This document shows, piece by piece, positions 10,079 to 17,927 of a stretch of 64,000 nt of DNA. Made by a program: the position numbers and the translations under genes. The DNA is from Flavobacteriia bacterium. Its GTDB lineage: Bacteria > Bacteroidota > Bacteroidia > Flavobacteriales_D > Crocinitomicaceae. The stretch lies in the NCBI GenBank assembly GCA_947490145.1, contig CANLGD010000003.1, positions 1 to 64,000 of the forward strand, read 5' to 3'. The notes beneath the pieces are model-generated. The model searched no databases and had not been told where the DNA came from. It saw nothing but the letters and a program-made list of their open reading frames with translations. How positions within the stretch are numbered: position 1 is the stretch's first letter; each line of letters begins with the position of its first letter.

Positions 10079-11488
10079 TTATTTACAAATCGTTTCCTCA
10101 ACAATTTTTAATATTTTTCTTACTTCTTCCAATGTTGGAGCTTCAGCATAGGTTCTTAAAACTGGTTCAGTTCCTGAAGGGCGAATCATCATCCATCGGT
10201 TTTCATCAAAGAAATATTTAAATCCATCTATTGTTTTTAACTCTTCTACATGATATTCTCCAAAAGATTTAAATTCTCCATTTTTACAGCTCGTAATGAT
10301 TTTTTGCTTTAAATCTTCTGTGATGTGTAAATCATTTCTTTCATATTTGAAAGGTCCAACAATTTGGTAAACTTCTTCAATCAATTCATCCAATGTTTTA
10401 CCTGATTTAGCCATGAATTCCCAAATGATTAATCCCATCCAAATCCCATCTCTTTCTGGAATATGACCTTTTACTGCGATTCCTCCAGATTCTTCTCCTC
10501 CAACGAGAACATCTTCTACAACCATAATTGAAGCTATTTCTTTGAAACCAATTTTTGTTGTTTGGTGAGCCAAATTGTAATGTGCAGCCAGTTTTTTAAC
10601 TCGTGGAGTTGTACTAAAAGCAGTAACAACTTTTCCTGTAAGTTTTTTGTAATGCGCTAAATAATGCACTAAAAGTAAAATAATGTGGTGTGAATCAATA
10701 AATTCTCCAGCTCCATTGTACAAGCCAATTCTATCAGCATCACCATCAGTTGCTAAGGCACAACTAACATTTCCTTTTGATTTGATGTAATTTTCTAAAG
10801 GCTGTAAATTTTTCGCAATTGGTTCTGGCGCTTGACCATAAAATGATGGATTGTGTTCACAATGTAAAAATGTGATGTCTGGTAAAATGCGTTTCATGGC
10901 ACTTTGTCCTGCTCCATACATTGCATCGTAAACCAAGTTTAAACCTGAATTTTTGATTGCATCTAGGTCAAAATTTGCTTTTACGTGATCTACATACATT
11001 GTTTCCAAGTCAATGATTTCCAATTGTCCTGATTTTATGGCATCATTTAATGAAATACTTTTGAAATCAATTGCATTTTCATCAGGAATAATATCTTCAA
11101 TTTCTTGAACTAATTCTGGTTGAAGTGGACCGCCAAAATATGCTTTTAATTTAAAACCATTGTATGAAGGTGGATTATGACTTGCAGTAATAATAACTCC
11201 AACACCACAATTTAACTTATTTGCTCCCAAAGAAATCATTGGCGTTGAAACAAATCCTTTAGACATTTTTACTTGAATCCCTTGACTTAAGAAAATTCTT
11301 ACTGCTGTGTCAACGAATAATTCACCTGCAAAACGACAATCATGACCAACAATTACGGATGGTTTTTCGTATTTATTTTTCAACCAAATTCCTGTTGCTG
11401 CTGAAACTCGTGCAACATTTTCTACAGTAAATTCTTCCGCAATGATTGCTCTCCAACCGTCTGTTCCAAATTTTATTTTTTGTGACAT
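10079..11488 (-). CDS. Phosphoglucomutase/phosphomannomutase family protein
   Basis: IKFGTDGWRAII; TASHNPPSYNGFK; ATDGDADRIGLY; GGEESGG; RPSGTEPVLRTYAEA. Confidence 0.93.
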   Translation of the reverse strand: MSQKIKFGTDGWRAIIAEEFTVENVARVSAATGIWLKNKYEKPSVIVGHDCRFAGELFVDTAVRIFLSQGIQVKMSKGFVSTPMISLGANKLNCGVGVIITASHNPPSYNGFKLKAYFGGPLQPELVQEIEDIIPDENAIDFKSISLNDAIKSGQLEIIDLETMYVDHVKANFDLDAIKNSGLNLVYDAMYGAGQSAMKRILPDITFLHCEHNPSFYGQAPEPIAKNLQPLENYIKSKGNVSCALATDGDADRIGLYNGAGEFIDSHHIILLLVHYLAHYKKLTGKVVTAFSTTPRVKKLAAHYNLAHQTTKIGFKEIASIMVVEDVLVGGEESGGIAVKGHIPERDGIWMGLIIWEFMAKSGKTLDELIEEVYQIVGPFKYERNDLHITEDLKQKIITSCKNGEFKSFGEYHVEELKTIDGFKYFFDENRWMMIRPSGTEPVLRTYAEAPTLEEVRKILKIVEETICK

Positions 11489-11666
11489 AATTTTCTATTT
11501 TTGATTTCTGATTTAAAATTATATTTACTTGTTTTAATAATTGATTAAAATATTACACTTCGGCATTTAGACAAGTTCAATCTCTAAACATACTCAGCGT
11601 AAAGTGGACGAATTTAAAAAAAAAAAAGTATTTAAAGAAATATTTCAAATTAAAAGAGGATTATTT

Positions 11667-12638
11667 TTATGCTATATCGATTTTGATGGTATTTCCACAT
11701 TTGAAATGCTGTCTTGGACAGCTTCTAAAACCATGAATTCCGCAAGGTTTGCAACTTAACTGTTCTTCCGTTTCTATCGTTTTTGAATTTTCTGATAATG
11801 GCCCAAAACCAAATGCTGGAATAGTGGAACAGAAAAAAGCTCTTACTGGAGCATTTATTGCAGAACAAAAATGCAAAGGTCCTGAATCGTTTACGTAATT
11901 CATTTCAGCGCTTTTGAATAAAGCTGCTGATTGTAAAAAAGTTAATTTTCCAGCTAAATTTTCACAATTTCCTTGCTTTATTTCAACTCTAATGCGTTCA
12001 CAAATATCAAAATCTGATGGGCCGCCAACAATGAAAACTTTTCCTTTTTGACTAAGTTTTACACTTAATTCGATCCATTTTTGTTCAGGTAATTGTTTTG
12101 TAAACCAAACAGATGCTGGAGCTACACAAAAATACTTTTCATTTTGATAATCTGAAACAATTTCAAAATCATTATTGGATGGAAAAATTTCTGGTCTTAA
12201 TTCAGAAACTGCTCCATGATGAGCAATGCAAGTTAAATTGCGCTCAACTTCATGTTTTCCATTTCCAATTTCATGAGAAATTTTACGGGAAAAGAGGAAA
12301 GATATTGGATTTTTATTGAAGCCAACTGTTGATTTTGCGCCAGAAAATGCTGTTATTATACCAGTACTTGTAAAACGATGTAAATTGATTATCTCATCGT
12401 ATTGTTTAGAACGAAATAACATGATAAAATGCAAAATTGATTTTAATTTATTGCCCTTTTTATTGAATACAAAAACTTCGTTTAAATGTGGATTATTATC
12501 CAGCAATGATTGATTTCCGTTTCGAACCAAAACATCAATTTGTGCTTCTGGATAGATTCTTTTCAATTCAGAAAATAGCGGAGTTGCAAGAATTACATCA
12601 CCAATAAAAGCTGTTTGAATAAGTAAGAATTTTTTCAC
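11667..12638 (-). CDS. Glycosyltransferase family 9 (heptosyltransferase-like)
   Basis: LLIQTAFIGDVILATPL; APASVWFTKQLPEQKW; NYVNDSGPLHFCSAI. Confidence 0.88.
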   Translation of the reverse strand: MKKFLLIQTAFIGDVILATPLFSELKRIYPEAQIDVLVRNGNQSLLDNNPHLNEVFVFNKKGNKLKSILHFIMLFRSKQYDEIINLHRFTSTGIITAFSGAKSTVGFNKNPISFLFSRKISHEIGNGKHEVERNLTCIAHHGAVSELRPEIFPSNNDFEIVSDYQNEKYFCVAPASVWFTKQLPEQKWIELSVKLSQKGKVFIVGGPSDFDICERIRVEIKQGNCENLAGKLTFLQSAALFKSAEMNYVNDSGPLHFCSAINAPVRAFFCSTIPAFGFGPLSENSKTIETEEQLSCKPCGIHGFRSCPRQHFKCGNTIKIDIA

Positions 12639-12673
12639 AGCACAAAAATAACTTTTTTTAAGATTTAATCACT

Positions 12674-12716
12674 AAAAAAGCGACATTAAGACTTTTCATC
12701 TTAAAATGTCGCTTTC
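12674..12716 (-). terminator. rpoD terminator
   Basis: AAAGCGACATTTTAAGATGAAAAGTCTTAATGTCGCTTTTTT on the minus strand. Confidence 0.8.
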
Positions 12717-12760
12717 ATTTTTAACATTTCATTCGAGTGTTCAAAACTCAATTTTCCCGC

Positions 12761-13630
12761 TTAACCAAGGTATGATTTTAGCATCCGGCTTCGGGAAGTG
12801 TGTTTCAATCTTCGAATTGCTTTTTCCTTTATCTGTCTCACACGTTCGCGAGTTAAATCAAACTTTTCTCCAATTTCCTCTAAAGTAAGGGGATATTTTC
12901 CGTTTAATCCGTAGTAAAGTCTAACTACTTCTCCTTCTCGAAGAGTTAGGGTTGATAAAGATCTATCGATATCTTTTCGCAAAGATTCAGTTACTAATTC
13001 ATTTTCTGGACTATTCATGTAAGTATTTGGCAAAACTTCATACATACTTGAAGAATTGTCATCTGTGTCACTCAATGGTGCATCCATGGAAACATGGCGA
13101 TTTGAGTTTGAAAGAGATTGACGAATATCATCTACAGATACACCCAAGAAGTCAGAAAGTTCATCTGCTGACGGTGGTCTCTCAAATTTTTGTTCTAATT
13201 CAGAATAAGCTCTATTTATTTTATTAATTGTTCCAATTTTATTCAAGGGCAAACGAACAATTCTTGCTTGTTCAGCTAAGGCTTGTAAAATAGATTGGCG
13301 AATCCACCAAACAGCGTAAGAAATAAATTTAAATCCTCTTGATTCATCAAATCTTTGAGCAGCTTTTATCAAACCGATGTTTCCTTCGTTAATTAAATCA
13401 GGTAAAGTTAACCCTTGATTTTGATATTGTTTTGAAACTGAAACAACAAAACGCAAGTTGGCTCTAGTTAATTTATTTAATGCATTTTGGTCACCCTGCT
13501 TAATCAACAAAGCTAATTGAACTTCTTCCTCCGCAGAAATCATTTCTTCCCGACCGATTTCCTGCAAGTACTTATCCAAAGAAGCGTCTTCTCTGTTAGT
13601 AACTTGCTTGGTTATTTTTAGCTGTCTCAT
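12761..13630 (-). CDS. rpoD: RNA polymerase sigma factor RpoD/SigA-like
   Basis: [72 protein letters not shown]...[18 protein letters not shown]. Start [14 protein letters not shown]; the upstream ORF extension is unlikely to be coding. Confidence 0.95.
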   Translation of the reverse strand: MRQLKITKQVTNREDASLDKYLQEIGREEMISAEEEVQLALLIKQGDQNALNKLTRANLRFVVSVSKQYQNQGLTLPDLINEGNIGLIKAAQRFDESRGFKFISYAVWWIRQSILQALAEQARIVRLPLNKIGTINKINRAYSELEQKFERPPSADELSDFLGVSVDDIRQSLSNSNRHVSMDAPLSDTDDNSSSMYEVLPNTYMNSPENELVTESLRKDIDRSLSTLTLREGEVVRLYYGLNGKYPLTLEEIGEKFDLTRERVRQIKEKAIRRLKHTSRSRMLKSYLG

Positions 13631-13922
13631 ATTTTTGGTTTTTGTTAGAGCTGAACCTTTTACAACTATAGAACGATTAAAAGTACTAAATAGTTGATTA
13701 TGAATTGTATTAAAATATCTTAAATGAATATTTTGGCTATTGGTATGTTTAAAGCTAATATATGAATGAAAATTTAAGAAAAAGTTACACATAAATTTTG
13801 AAAAAGATCTAAAGTGTATTTAGTTTTGTTTTAACGAGAACTTTTGGATCATTTAGTCTTTTTTTGCCTAATTCTTTATTTTCCATTCTTCATTTTAATT
13901 ATCTTTGTAAAAACAATTTTAT

Positions 13923-14390
13923 ATGTTAGAAATTCCAAAAAGAAAGATTTTATTTGTTTGCTTGGGAAATATTTGTCGATCACCTTTAGCCGAAGGAATA
14001 CTAAGAAGAAAAGTAGCTGAAAATAAATTAAATTTTGAAGTTGATTCTTGCGGCACAGCAGCATATCATATTGGTGCAAAACCTGATTCTCGAATGATTC
14101 AAACTGCCAAAAATCGTGGAACAGATATTTCTTTTTTAATAGCAAGACAATTTTCCAAATCTGATTTCGATTATTTTGATTCTATTTTTGTTATGGACAA
14201 AGCAAATTATAAAAATATCATAGCTCTAGCAGTAAACGAAAGTCAAAAAGAAAAAGTTAAACTGATCTTAAATGAAATAAATCCGAATAATAATGATGAA
14301 GTTCCGGATCCTTATTATGGTGGCCAAAATGGATTTGATCATGTTTATGATTTACTTGATTTAGCAACAGATAAGATTTTAGGACTGTAA
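13923..14390 (+). CDS. Low molecular weight protein-tyrosine phosphatase
   Basis: ILFVCLGNICRSPLAEGIL P-loop; EVPDPYYGG. Confidence 0.93.
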   Translation: MLEIPKRKILFVCLGNICRSPLAEGILRRKVAENKLNFEVDSCGTAAYHIGAKPDSRMIQTAKNRGTDISFLIARQFSKSDFDYFDSIFVMDKANYKNIIALAVNESQKEKVKLILNEINPNNNDEVPDPYYGGQNGFDHVYDLLDLATDKILGL

Positions 14391-14391
14391 G

Positions 14392-14490
14392 ACACAAAAG
14401 GCAAGACTTTGATTTTCTTGAGACCAAAAATTTTGTATTTGAGAAAAATAAAGTCTTGACTTTTGACTTTTTAAGTCTTTTGTCTTACAT
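14392..14490. repeat. Intergenic hairpin with the GTCAAGACTT word family
   Basis: AAGACACAAAAGGCAAGACTTTGATTTTC and complementary gaaaaataaagtcttgacttttgac...gtcttttgtcttac. Confidence 0.6.
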
Positions 14491-14513
14491 AAAATTGTTA
14501 ATTTTACATTTTA

Positions 14514-14560
14514 AACTCATAACTCATAACTCATAACTCATAATTCATAATTCATAACTC
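14514..14560. repeat. Heptamer tandem array (AACTCAT)4(AATTCAT)2AACTC
   Basis: Directly read tandem 7-mers immediately before the 14564 CDS. Confidence 0.9.
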
Positions 14561-14563
14561 GGT

Positions 14564-14962
14564 ATGACTCACTTACAAAAAACAATTTTACTTACGGGAA
14601 TGATTACAATTTGCATTGGAATTATTCTGGGAGCTTTTGGAGCACATGGTTTGAAAGGTAAAATTTCAGCTGAAAAAATTATTTCTTTTGAAACTGGAGT
14701 AAAATATCAAATATATCATGGTTTAGCTTTTTTATTACTTTCCTTATTGTTGCCAAGTTTTGATTTTTCTCTAAAATATGCATTTTATTTTATGTTAATA
14801 GGAGTAATCTTATTTTCAGGATCGATTTATCTGCTCGCAATACAAGATATTTTAAAACTTTCAATCGGAAAAATTCTTGGGCCAATTACTCCTTTTGGTG
14901 GATTGTTTTTGATTATTTCTTGGGTACTTTTAATTGTTAATTTATACAAACAGAAAATTTAA
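14564..14962 (+). CDS. DUF423 family membrane protein
   Basis: GAFGAHGLKG and YQIYHGLAFL motifs; four TM segments. Confidence 0.88.
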   Translation: MTHLQKTILLTGMITICIGIILGAFGAHGLKGKISAEKIISFETGVKYQIYHGLAFLLLSLLLPSFDFSLKYAFYFMLIGVILFSGSIYLLAIQDILKLSIGKILGPITPFGGLFLIISWVLLIVNLYKQKI

Positions 14963-15727
14963 ATGAAAGTTACCTTATTAGGAACAGGAACATCGCAAGG
15001 TGTGCCAATTATCGCTTGCGATTGTCATGTTTGTGCTTCAAAAGACTCGAAAGACAATCGCTTGCGTTGCTCTGTGTTACTTTCCTTCGATGAGGAAAAT
15101 TATGTAATTGATTCTGGTCCTGATTTTAGGCAACAGATGTTGCGTGAAAAAGTGAAATCTTTGAATGGTATATTATTTACCCACGAGCACAAAGATCATT
15201 TAGCAGGCCTGGATGATGTTAGAGCGTTTAATCACAAGGACAAAAAACCGATGGAAATTTATTGTGATTCAAATGTTAAAACAGCACTTCATCGGGAATT
15301 TCACTATGTTTTTCAAGAAAATAAATATCCTGGAATTCCAAAATTAAACATAAACTTAATTGATAAAAATAGATTCACATTGCAAAATGGAATAGAAGTT
15401 CAACCAATTGAAGTTTTACATTATAAGCTTCCTGTCTTGGGATTTCGAATTAAAAATTTCACCTATATAACAGATGCAAAAACAGTTTCAGAAGAAGAGA
15501 GACAGAAAATTCGTGGAACAAAAGTATTAGTTATAAATTGTTTACATGAATTTGAGCATGTTTCTCACTTTAACTTGAAAGAAGCCTTAGAATTTATTGA
15601 AGACATTAAGCCTGAAATCACTTATTTAACGCACATCTCACACTATTTTGGTACACATGAAGAAATTATTAAAAAACTTCCAAAAAATGTATTTCCAGCT
15701 TACGATGGTTTGAGTTTTGAACTTTAG
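14963..15727 (+). CDS. MBL-fold metallo-hydrolase (PhnP-like)
   Basis: LLGTGTSQGVPIIACDCHVC; FTHEHKDHLAGLDDVR; LTHISHYFGTH. Confidence 0.9.
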   Translation: MKVTLLGTGTSQGVPIIACDCHVCASKDSKDNRLRCSVLLSFDEENYVIDSGPDFRQQMLREKVKSLNGILFTHEHKDHLAGLDDVRAFNHKDKKPMEIYCDSNVKTALHREFHYVFQENKYPGIPKLNINLIDKNRFTLQNGIEVQPIEVLHYKLPVLGFRIKNFTYITDAKTVSEEERQKIRGTKVLVINCLHEFEHVSHFNLKEALEFIEDIKPEITYLTHISHYFGTHEEIIKKLPKNVFPAYDGLSFEL

Positions 15728-15861
15728 TTTTATGGTTGTTATAAATAGTAAGGATATGATTAATTAATTATTTACCTCACACTTTTAATTAGTTCTTTAG
15801 TTTTTTTAATTCTTTAATTTCCTTGTTTTTAATTGCTTGAATTGTTGTGAAATTTTGAGAC

Positions 15862-15890
15862 AAAAAAAACCTCCCGAATCGAGAGGTTTT
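15862..15890 (-). terminator. lpdA terminator
   Basis: AAAACCTCTCGATTCGGGAGGTTTTTTTT on the minus strand. Confidence 0.88.
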
Positions 15891-15914
15891 AATAATGTTG
15901 ATGATTAATTTATT

Positions 15915-17306
15915 TTATAAATGAATTACTTCACCATAAGCAGCTGCAGCAGCTTCCATAATTGCTTCAGACATTGTTGGATGAGGGTGAACAGTTTTAA
16001 TTAGTGCTTCACCAGTAACCTCTAATTTTCTGATGGCTACAATTTCGGCAATCATTTCAGTAACATTTGCACCAATCATGTGAGCCCCAAGTAGTTCACC
16101 GTATTTTGCATCGAAAATTAATTTCACAAAACCATCTTTTGCTCCAGCAGCACTTGCTTTTCCAGAGGCTGAGAATGGGAATTTCCCGATTTTAATATCT
16201 AAACCTTTTTCTTTCGCTTGTTTTTCCGTTAAACCAACAGAAGCAACTTCTGGTGAACAATAAGTGCATCCTGGAATATTTCCATAATCTAACGGTTCTG
16301 GATGGTGTCCAGCAATTTGTTCTACACAAATAATTCCTTCTGCTGAAGCAACGTGTGCTAAGGCAGGTCCAGGAACAATATCCCCTATTGCATAATATCC
16401 AGGTATATTTGTTTGGTAATATTCATTTACTAAAATACGTCCTTTGTCTGATGCAATTCCGACTGTTTCAAGTCCTAAATTTTCTAAATTAGTTTCGATT
16501 CCAACTGCAGATAAAACAACATCACATTCGATTTTTTCTTCTCCTTTGGCAGTTTTTATTGTTACAATACACCCTTTTCCTGCAGTATCTACTGATTCTA
16601 CAGAAGAATTTGTCATAATTTTAATTCCTGCTTTTTTCAATGATTTTTCCAATTGTTTAGAAACTTCTTCATCTTCAACAGGAACAATATTTGGCATAAA
16701 TTCAACAACTGTAACTTCAGTCCCAATTGCATTATAAAAATAAGCAAATTCAACACCAATCGCGCCAGAACCAACAACAACTAATCTTTTTGGTTGTGCT
16801 TTTAAAGTCATAGCCTCACGGTAACCAATAATTTTTTCACCATCTTGGGGTAAATTTGGTAATTTTCGCGAACGAGCTCCAGTAGCTAAAATCACACCTT
16901 TGTCAGCTGTAAATTCGGATTTAGAGCCATCCTCAGCCGTTACAATAACTTTTTTTCCAGTAGAAACTTCACCATGACCTTTTAGAACATCAATTTTATT
17001 TTTTTTCATTAAAAATTGAATTCCAGCAGACATTCCGTTTGCAACACCGCGACTTCTTTCAATCATTGCTCCAAAATCAGCAGAAGCACCTTCAACAGTT
17101 ATTCCATAATCCTTGGCGTGTGTTAAATATTCATATACATTTGCACTTTTCAATAATGCTTTTGTAGGAATACATCCCCAATTTAAACAAATTCCACCTA
17201 AAGATTCTTTCTCAACAATTGCAGTTTTTAAACCTAATTGAGAAGCTCTAATAGCAGTAACATACCCTCCAGGACCACTTCCGATAACAATAATGTCGTA
17301 ATTCAT
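15915..17306 (-). CDS. lpdA: Dihydrolipoyl dehydrogenase
   Basis: IGSGPGGYVTAIRASQLG; GGICLNWGCIPTKALL; YAIGDIVPGPALAHVASAEG; HPHPTMSEAIMEAA. Confidence 0.95.
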   Translation of the reverse strand: MNYDIIVIGSGPGGYVTAIRASQLGLKTAIVEKESLGGICLNWGCIPTKALLKSANVYEYLTHAKDYGITVEGASADFGAMIERSRGVANGMSAGIQFLMKKNKIDVLKGHGEVSTGKKVIVTAEDGSKSEFTADKGVILATGARSRKLPNLPQDGEKIIGYREAMTLKAQPKRLVVVGSGAIGVEFAYFYNAIGTEVTVVEFMPNIVPVEDEEVSKQLEKSLKKAGIKIMTNSSVESVDTAGKGCIVTIKTAKGEEKIECDVVLSAVGIETNLENLGLETVGIASDKGRILVNEYYQTNIPGYYAIGDIVPGPALAHVASAEGIICVEQIAGHHPEPLDYGNIPGCTYCSPEVASVGLTEKQAKEKGLDIKIGKFPFSASGKASAAGAKDGFVKLIFDAKYGELLGAHMIGANVTEMIAEIVAIRKLEVTGEALIKTVHPHPTMSEAIMEAAAAAYGEVIHL

Positions 17307-17455
17307 ATAACTCTTCTTTTTAATGTCAATATTTATTTTGCGAAGTTAAATAAATTTTATGGAATAGACAGAATTTTGATTCAATTTCAATTACTGAAAA
17401 TTTAGAAGCAAATGTCTTATTTTTTAAAATGAATTATGGTTTAGTTCGTTAAATC

Positions 17456-17691
17456 GTGCCTCGAAAACGTAAATCTGGTACCTTTCGCAAAAAGTAAGCG
17501 TATAAAAATCGAGTGTTTGATCCGCCGCGGCGGAGAGTTTTGATTTTTTAGCGTCATTTATTGAAAGGTAGATGCGTTTTCAAGCACTAGAACTTAGCCA
17601 AAGGCGGTCTCAGCGAAGATACTTTTGGTTCTTTTTGGCAACTTAGCGAAGCGATCTCATGAACTTGTGAATAATGAAAAAGAACAAAAAT
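17456..17691. repeat. Long imperfect hairpin element with GC-rich palindromic apex TCCGCCGCGGCGGA, plus a second smaller hairpin
   Basis: Arms GTGCCTCGAAAACGTAAATCTGGTACCTTTCGC... and revcomp GTGCTTGAAAACGCATCTACCTTTC... meet at the palindrome 17521..17534. Second hairpin: TTTTGGTTCTTTTTGG / AAAAAGAACAAAAA. Confidence 0.75.
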
Positions 17692-17927
17692 TAGATTTCA
17701 GTATTAAATTCAGTTTTAGTGGCAGATATGGGTGTAATCAAAAAAAAATATTATTATTTGATTCAGAATTTTTATAAAAATTCAGGCGATTTCTTCTTAA
17801 GAATTAATTGTTAAAAAGTATTGAAAAAAGTCTTTACTAAATCAATTTTATTATACTTACTTTTGTTCTCAATTTATGATGAAATATTAAGTTTAGTTAT
17901 TAATAAATTGAATTCTTAAAGCGCAGT

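Noticed and set aside
13630-13792. N-terminal extension of RpoD to 13792
   Set aside because: The residues before [10 protein letters not shown] have no sigma-factor similarity and come from AT-rich leader DNA.
13876-14145. Minus ORF opposite the LMW phosphatase
   Set aside because: Antisense to a clearly coding gene; low-complexity composition.
14514-14560. CRISPR-like array
   Set aside because: The 7-bp units are contiguous with no spacers; simple tandem repeat.
16444-16737. 97-aa ORF antisense to lpdA
   Set aside because: Shadow ORF of a confidently assigned CDS.
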